Source of the DNA: an uncultured Clostridia bacterium
Lineage (GTDB): Bacteria; Bacillota; Clostridia; TANB77; CAG-508
Reading direction: 5' to 3'
DNA: 17,926 nucleotides
Assembly: GCA_934162625.1 (NCBI GenBank)
Contig: CAKPJM010000028.1
Span: forward strand, 1-17,926
Every line of letters begins with the position of its first letter. Position 1 is the first letter of the stretch. The notes beneath the pieces were generated by a model. That model did no database searches. It was given only the letters and a program-made list of their open reading frames with translations, and was not told the origin of the DNA. Positions 14,878 to 17,926 of this stretch are shown here, in pieces. The position numbers and the translations under genes are program-made.

Positions 14878-16134
14878 TTGAAGAAGGAAAAAACTAAAAC
14901 AAAAAGTAAACTTCTAAGTAGATTATTATTACTATTAATAATAATTCTAATTATTATATATATTGTGTATAAAGTTATAAACCTAGTATTAACTCCAACA
15001 GATGTCTCTGTAGTAGAGGATGGATTTATATCATCAGAGGAAAGCTCTATTGGATATGTGATAAGAGACGAAAAAATTGTTAAAGGCAATAATTATCAAA
15101 ATGGAATATATCAAATAAAAACAGAAGGAGAGAAAGTAGCAAAAGGAGAGTATATATTTAGGTACTATGGTAGCAACGAAGAAAAGCTAAATGAAAATAT
15201 AAAGGAATTAAACAATAAAATACAAGAAGCTATGGATGGGCAAACAGATTTATTTCCAAGAGATGTTAAGGCAATAGAAAGTCAAATTGAAAACAAAATA
15301 GAAGGATTAAAATATAAAAATAATATTCAAGAAATTAATGAAAATAAAAAAGATATAGATACATATATAACAAAAAAATCCAAAATAGCAGGAGAATTAA
15401 GCCAAGCAGGTTCATACATTAATGGACTAATTAAAGAAAAGGAAAAATATCAAACAGAATTAAAGAAAAACTCAGAATACATAAAAGCTCCTATAAGTGG
15501 AGTAGTATCTTATAGAGTAGATAATTTAGAAGAAATATTAACACCAGATAAATTTAATAATTTAAATAAAGAAATGCTCGATGGATTAGAACTAAAAACG
15601 GGTCAAATTGTAACGACTAGTAATCAAATGGGAAAAGTAATAAATAATTATGAATGTTATATAGCAACAGTAACAGATTCGAAAGAGGCAAAAGAAGCAA
15701 AAGTAGGTAAAAAAGTGTCACTGAGATTATCTACTCAAGATGAAATAAAAGCAACTATAGAATATTTAAATAATCAAGACGACGGATCTGTGCTAATTAT
15801 ATTTAAGATAAATGAATGTGTAGAAAAACTAATAGATTACAGAAAAATATCATTTGATATAATATGGTGGAAATATGAAGGACTAAAAATTCCAAAATCT
15901 GCCATCATTTATGATAATGGATTAAGCTATGTGGTTAGAAATAGAGCTGGATATTATAATAAAATATTAATAAAAATATTAAAAGAAAGTGATAGCTATT
16001 GCATAGTAGGAGATTATACATATGATAACTTGAAAGAAATGGGATACAGTGATACAGACATTGGAAATATGAGAAAAATATCTATATATGACGAAATAAT
16101 TATTAATCCGAATTTAAAAGACATAGAAGAGTGA
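14878..16134 (+). CDS. HlyD-like membrane fusion protein
   Basis: The 418-residue product has a basic N-terminus, a membrane segment (about residues 13-37), and an extracellular part. Residues about 100-200 form a helical coiled coil, flanked by lipoyl-like halves; the second half begins with the APISGVVSYRV phrase near residue 204. This is the layout of HlyD-family adaptor proteins that work with transporters. No transporter gene is adjacent. Clostridia often carry such a gene just ahead of sepF, so it may have an envelope or division role; that is inference. The start is TTG 14878, five bases after an AGGAGGT site. It is probably co-transcribed with mutL and miaA. Confidence 0.75.
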   Translation: MKKEKTKTKSKLLSRLLLLLIIILIIIYIVYKVINLVLTPTDVSVVEDGFISSEESSIGYVIRDEKIVKGNNYQNGIYQIKTEGEKVAKGEYIFRYYGSNEEKLNENIKELNNKIQEAMDGQTDLFPRDVKAIESQIENKIEGLKYKNNIQEINENKKDIDTYITKKSKIAGELSQAGSYINGLIKEKEKYQTELKKNSEYIKAPISGVVSYRVDNLEEILTPDKFNNLNKEMLDGLELKTGQIVTTSNQMGKVINNYECYIATVTDSKEAKEAKVGKKVSLRLSTQDEIKATIEYLNNQDDGSVLIIFKINECVEKLIDYRKISFDIIWWKYEGLKIPKSAIIYDNGLSYVVRNRAGYYNKILIKILKESDSYCIVGDYTYDNLKEMGYSDTDIGNMRKISIYDEIIINPNLKDIEE

Positions 16135-16194
16135 TAAAATATTACAAAAGCATTACAACAGCATTAAAATTTAATTACAAGGAGACAAAAACTA

Positions 16195-16223
16195 TTGACA
16201 ACAAGCTAAAAAAGTAAGATACT
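16195..16223 (+). promoter_or_regulatory. Candidate promoter of sepF
   Basis: A perfect -35 TTGACA (16195-16200) is followed after 17 bases by GATACT (16218-16223). It lies about 50 bases upstream of sepF. The unusually G-rich ribosome binding site TTAGGGGG (16254-16261) stands 9 bases before the start codon. Confidence 0.55.
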
Positions 16224-16270
16224 AGTAATAGTGAATTACCAAGGAGAAATTTTTTAGGGGGTTAATATAA

Positions 16271-16753
16271 ATGGCAGGAGCAATTATGAATAAAGTATGG
16301 GATTTTTTAGGAGTAGATACAGGAGCTGAAGAAGAAATAGAAAATGACAATGATAATGTGTATACATACAATTATGATAAAGATTCAGAACCAGAAGAAG
16401 AACAAGAAGAGAAAGGCTTTTTTGGAAGAAAGAGCAAAGTAGTAAGCATGCCTACACCACAACAAGTAAGAATGGTTATTACTCAACCAACAAGCTTTGA
16501 ACAATCAGAAGAAATTTGTAATTATTTAAAAGAAAAAAAATCAATAATTGTAAATTTAGAGTATGTAAATAAAGATGTTGCAAGAAGAATTGTGGACTTC
16601 ATCAGTGGAGCAGTTCATGCATTAGATGGACACATTCAAAAAGTGTCAAATGCTATATTCCTAGTTGCACCAGTAAATTATGAAATAGCAAGCGATTTGG
16701 CAAGAGAAGAAATAAAAAGCAAATTATCTGTTTCATGGCTTAGAAATAATTAA
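16271..16753 (+). CDS. sepF: Cell division protein SepF
   Basis: SepF anchors and bundles FtsZ at the division septum in Gram-positive bacteria. The 160 residues show the family layout: an N-terminal amphipathic helix (about 1-13), an acidic variable linker (about 18-50, very rich in Glu and Asp), and the compact C-terminal domain with VIVNLEYV-like IIVNLEYVNKDVARRIVDF and SGAVHALDGHIQKV. No residue appears lost. It has its own candidate promoter and a terminator directly after it, so its expression seems partly separated from divIVA. Confidence 0.95.
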   Translation: MAGAIMNKVWDFLGVDTGAEEEIENDNDNVYTYNYDKDSEPEEEQEEKGFFGRKSKVVSMPTPQQVRMVITQPTSFEQSEEICNYLKEKKSIIVNLEYVNKDVARRIVDFISGAVHALDGHIQKVSNAIFLVAPVNYEIASDLAREEIKSKLSVSWLRNN

Positions 16754-16769
16754 TTAATTTAAATAAATT

Positions 16770-16791
16770 GGGCATACATGTATGCCCTTTT
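16770..16791 (+). terminator. Hairpin terminator between sepF and divIVA
   Basis: A perfect palindrome (16770-16787, GGGCATA/TATGCCC with a CATG loop) is followed by TTTT. It lies 16 bases after sepF and ends 28 bases before divIVA, so it could attenuate read-through into divIVA. Confidence 0.75.
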
Positions 16792-16815
16792 CTATTAATA
16801 GAAGGAGGAAAAAAT

Positions 16816-17265
16816 ATGATAACACCATTAGATATAGAAAATAAAAGATTTGGTAAACAAAAATTAGGTGGATATAATGTAAATGAAGTAGATGACTTTT
16901 TAGATGAACTAACACTAGAATATGGTAAGCTATATAAAGAAAATGCAGAACTTAAAGCACAAAGAGAAGAATTAGATAGCAATGTAGGAAAATATAAAAA
17001 TATAGAAAATACATTACAGAACACATTAGTTATGGCTCAAAAGACAGCAGATGAAATTACAGCTGTTGCAAAGCAACAAGCTGAACAGATTATAAAAGAT
17101 GCTGAATATCAAGCTAAAACATCTGTTGATGAATTAAATACACAAATATTTAGCAAACAAAAGGAATTAGAAGATTTGAAAAAACAATTTGATGTATATA
17201 AAGCAAAAATGGAATCGTTACTAATATCTCAATTAGAAATATTGAAAGACATAAAAGAAGATTAA
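16816..17265 (+). CDS. divIVA: DivIVA domain protein
   Basis: This 149-residue coiled-coil protein starts MITPLDIENKRFGKQKLGGYNVNEVDDFLDEL, in two parts (1-16 and 17-32), which is the DivIVA membrane-curvature-binding domain. The rest is nearly continuous coiled coil to the end. DivIVA marks cell poles and septa and organises division or sporulation partners. I start at ATG 16816 after GAAGGAGG; an upstream in-frame extension to 16768 would run through the terminator hairpin. It is followed by a strong hairpin terminator. Confidence 0.92.
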   Translation: MITPLDIENKRFGKQKLGGYNVNEVDDFLDELTLEYGKLYKENAELKAQREELDSNVGKYKNIENTLQNTLVMAQKTADEITAVAKQQAEQIIKDAEYQAKTSVDELNTQIFSKQKELEDLKKQFDVYKAKMESLLISQLEILKDIKED

Positions 17266-17284
17266 AAATATAAGCGAATAAGTG

Positions 17285-17334
17285 CAGACCTCTTTTGACT
17301 GAATATAATTTCAGACAAGAGAGGTCTGTTTGTT
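17285..17334 (+). terminator. Terminator after divIVA, related to the palindromic repeats
   Basis: Positions 17285-17297 pair with 17316-17328 over 13 bp including one G/U pair, and an inner four-base stem extends it after a mismatch. TTTGTTT follows. The CAGACCTCTTTTG arm resembles the CAGACCCCTTTTG arm of the left-edge hairpin, so a repeat may have been taken up as a terminator. Confidence 0.7.
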
Positions 17335-17346
17335 TATAATCCAGAA

Positions 17347-17407
17347 AAAAATTCTAGGGACAGTCCCTCTTTTGTTGAATAACAAAAGGGGACTGTCCTG
17401 AATTTTT
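17347..17407. repeat. Palindromic repeat R3
   Basis: Outer stem AAATTC/GAATTT, core AGGGACAGTCCCT, inner stem TTTTGTT/AACAAAA with a GAAT loop, then GGGGACTGTCCTGA. It is a full-length copy in the same orientation as R1. Confidence 0.85.
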
Positions 17408-17415
17408 ATTCCCCC

Positions 17416-17536
17416 GCCTCAAAGGGCTGTCGACGCATTGTTTGTAAAAATTAATAATGTTATCTTTGAACAAATTAATGAAAAATAAATTTTTCATTAA
17501 TTCGACGAAGAAAGAGGCAATCTTAATTTATAGCCC
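17416..17536. other. Possible structured RNA or cruciform region
   Basis: A perfect 12-bp stem with a TAAA loop (17474-17485 with 17490-17501) sits in the middle. Outer segments can also pair: GCCTC (17416-17420) with GAGGC (17514-17518), and GGGCT (17424-17428) with AGCCC (17532-17536); these two pairings cross each other, as in a pseudoknot. The CG-containing segments stand out in AT-rich DNA. I cannot assign an RNA family. Confidence 0.4.
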
Positions 17537-17649
17537 GTTTAACATAGAATACCTGTAAAAGAATACAATCTTGTATGTGCAATTTTTACAAAAATATATA
17601 ATTATAAATAAACATAAAAACTATTAAAAAATAAAATGCCATATGATAA

Positions 17650-17684
17650 CATCCTTTCATAAACAAAAGATATATGAAAGGATG
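17650..17684 (+). promoter_or_regulatory. Hairpin covering the ribosome binding site of the right-edge prepilin
   Basis: A perfect 11-bp stem (17650-17660 with 17674-17684) with a 13-base loop contains AAAGGA (17677-17682), the only candidate ribosome binding site for the ATG at 17694. No T-run follows, so it is not a typical terminator. Folding would block translation unless opened. Confidence 0.55.
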
Positions 17685-17693
17685 GAAAAACAA

Positions 17694-17926
17694 ATGGGAA
17701 AATTTAAAGAAGAGAAAATTCTAGGGACTGTCCCTAAAAATTATCAATGTGTTGAGAATTTTTGGGACTGTCCTGAATTTTCAAAAAGAAACAAATCGAA
17801 AAAAGATTGGAAACACAGTGTTCACTCAAATTTCAATGGAATTACCTTGATTGCCCTAATAATAACAATAATAGTAATGTTAATATTAGTAGGAGTAACA
17901 ATAACAGTAGCGCTAAATGGAGGATT
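17694..17926 (+). CDS. Prepilin-like protein with unusually long leader, cut by window end
   Basis: The frame opens at ATG 17694 and runs to the window end. Residues 1-49 would be a leader ending in SNFNG, followed by ITLIALIITIIVMLILVGV and ALNGG, a class III signal closely related to the prepilin at 4134-4364, also at nucleotide level. The leader there is 7 residues; here it is about 49, because repeat R4 lies within it. Mature position +5 is Ala. No ATG, GTG or TTG closer to the cleavage site is in frame, so this start (or an ATG at 17682) seems forced. Whether so long a leader is processed is unknown, and the gene could be a decaying copy. The rest lies outside the window. Confidence 0.6.
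   Translation, partial: MGKFKEEKILGTVPKNYQCVENFWDCPEFSKRNKSKKDWKHSVHSNFNGITLIALIITIIVMLILVGVTITVALNGG
17715..17781. repeat. Palindromic repeat R4, degenerate, inside a coding sequence
   Basis: It keeps the outer stem AAAATTC/GAATTTT and both core halves (TAGGGACTGTCCCT and GGGACTGTCCTGA), but the TTTTGTT/AACAAAA inner stem is replaced by unrelated sequence. It lies in frame, without a stop, within the leader of the right-edge prepilin. Confidence 0.75.

Larger units (their letters stand above)
17266..17693. other. Repeat-rich intergenic region before the right-edge prepilin
   Basis: This spacer of 428 bases holds, in order, the divIVA terminator, palindromic repeat R3, a region of possible RNA structure (17416-17536), an A/T-rich stretch, and the hairpin over the ribosome binding site of the next gene. 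I see no open reading frame worth calling. Confidence 0.7.

Noticed and set aside
17285..17781. CRISPR array from the repeated palindromes at the right end
   Set aside because: The copies are unevenly spaced, occur in both orientations in the window, lie in different genes' surroundings, and have no cas genes nearby.

Overview
The window is an AT-rich, low-GC segment from what looks like a spore-forming, single-membrane Clostridia-type Firmicute, probably an uncultured gut lineage. The evidence is a spoVAC gene, strong AGGAGG-type ribosome binding sites, frequent TTG/GTG starts, almost exclusive AGA/AGG arginine codons, a type IV pilus cluster without a secretin gene, and the Gram-positive division genes sepF and divIVA. 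The genus cannot be named from sequence reading alone.

Layout: (1) 112-805, minus strand: a dodecin-like gene followed by spoVAC, with a possible forespore (sigma F/G-type) promoter, next to a long hairpin at the left edge. (2) 1123-10507, plus strand: a type IV pilus operon in the order pilM-pilN fusion, pilO, a small PilP-like membrane protein, a tiny prepilin, a pilD-like gene lacking the usual catalytic aspartates, a minor pilin, pilB, pilT and pilC. (3) 10508-10810: a composite element made of inverted palindromic repeats. (4) 10811-11713: a ROK-family sugar kinase with a terminator. (5) 11827-16134: mutL, miaA and an HlyD-like membrane protein. (6) 16271-17265: sepF and divIVA. (7) 17266-17926: a repeat-rich intergenic region leading into a second prepilin gene cut by the window end.

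The most striking observation is that four genes (pilO, pilC, mutL, miaA) each need one +1 frameshift to give a full-length product, and all four shifts occur at the same signal. In each, an NNT codon is followed by an in-frame CGG codon, and the protein resumes if the C is skipped so that the next codon is GGN (Gly). By my reading, CGG occurs in frame nowhere else in about 5,270 codons, while the CGG trinucleotide occurs about 25 times in the other two phases of genes. The resumed Gly falls at conserved positions, such as the DNGxG ATPase motif of MutL. This suggests that CGG is not a sense codon here but a +1 frameshift signal: either an unassigned codon on which the ribosome slips, or a CGGN quadruplet read as Gly. 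A non-random sequencing error is the main rival explanation.

Other points of interest are a family of palindromic repeats built on a GGGAC(A/T)GTCCCT core, one copy of which lies inside the leader-peptide coding region of the right-hand prepilin; a hairpin that covers the ribosome binding site of that gene; and a structured leader ahead of the minor pilin.
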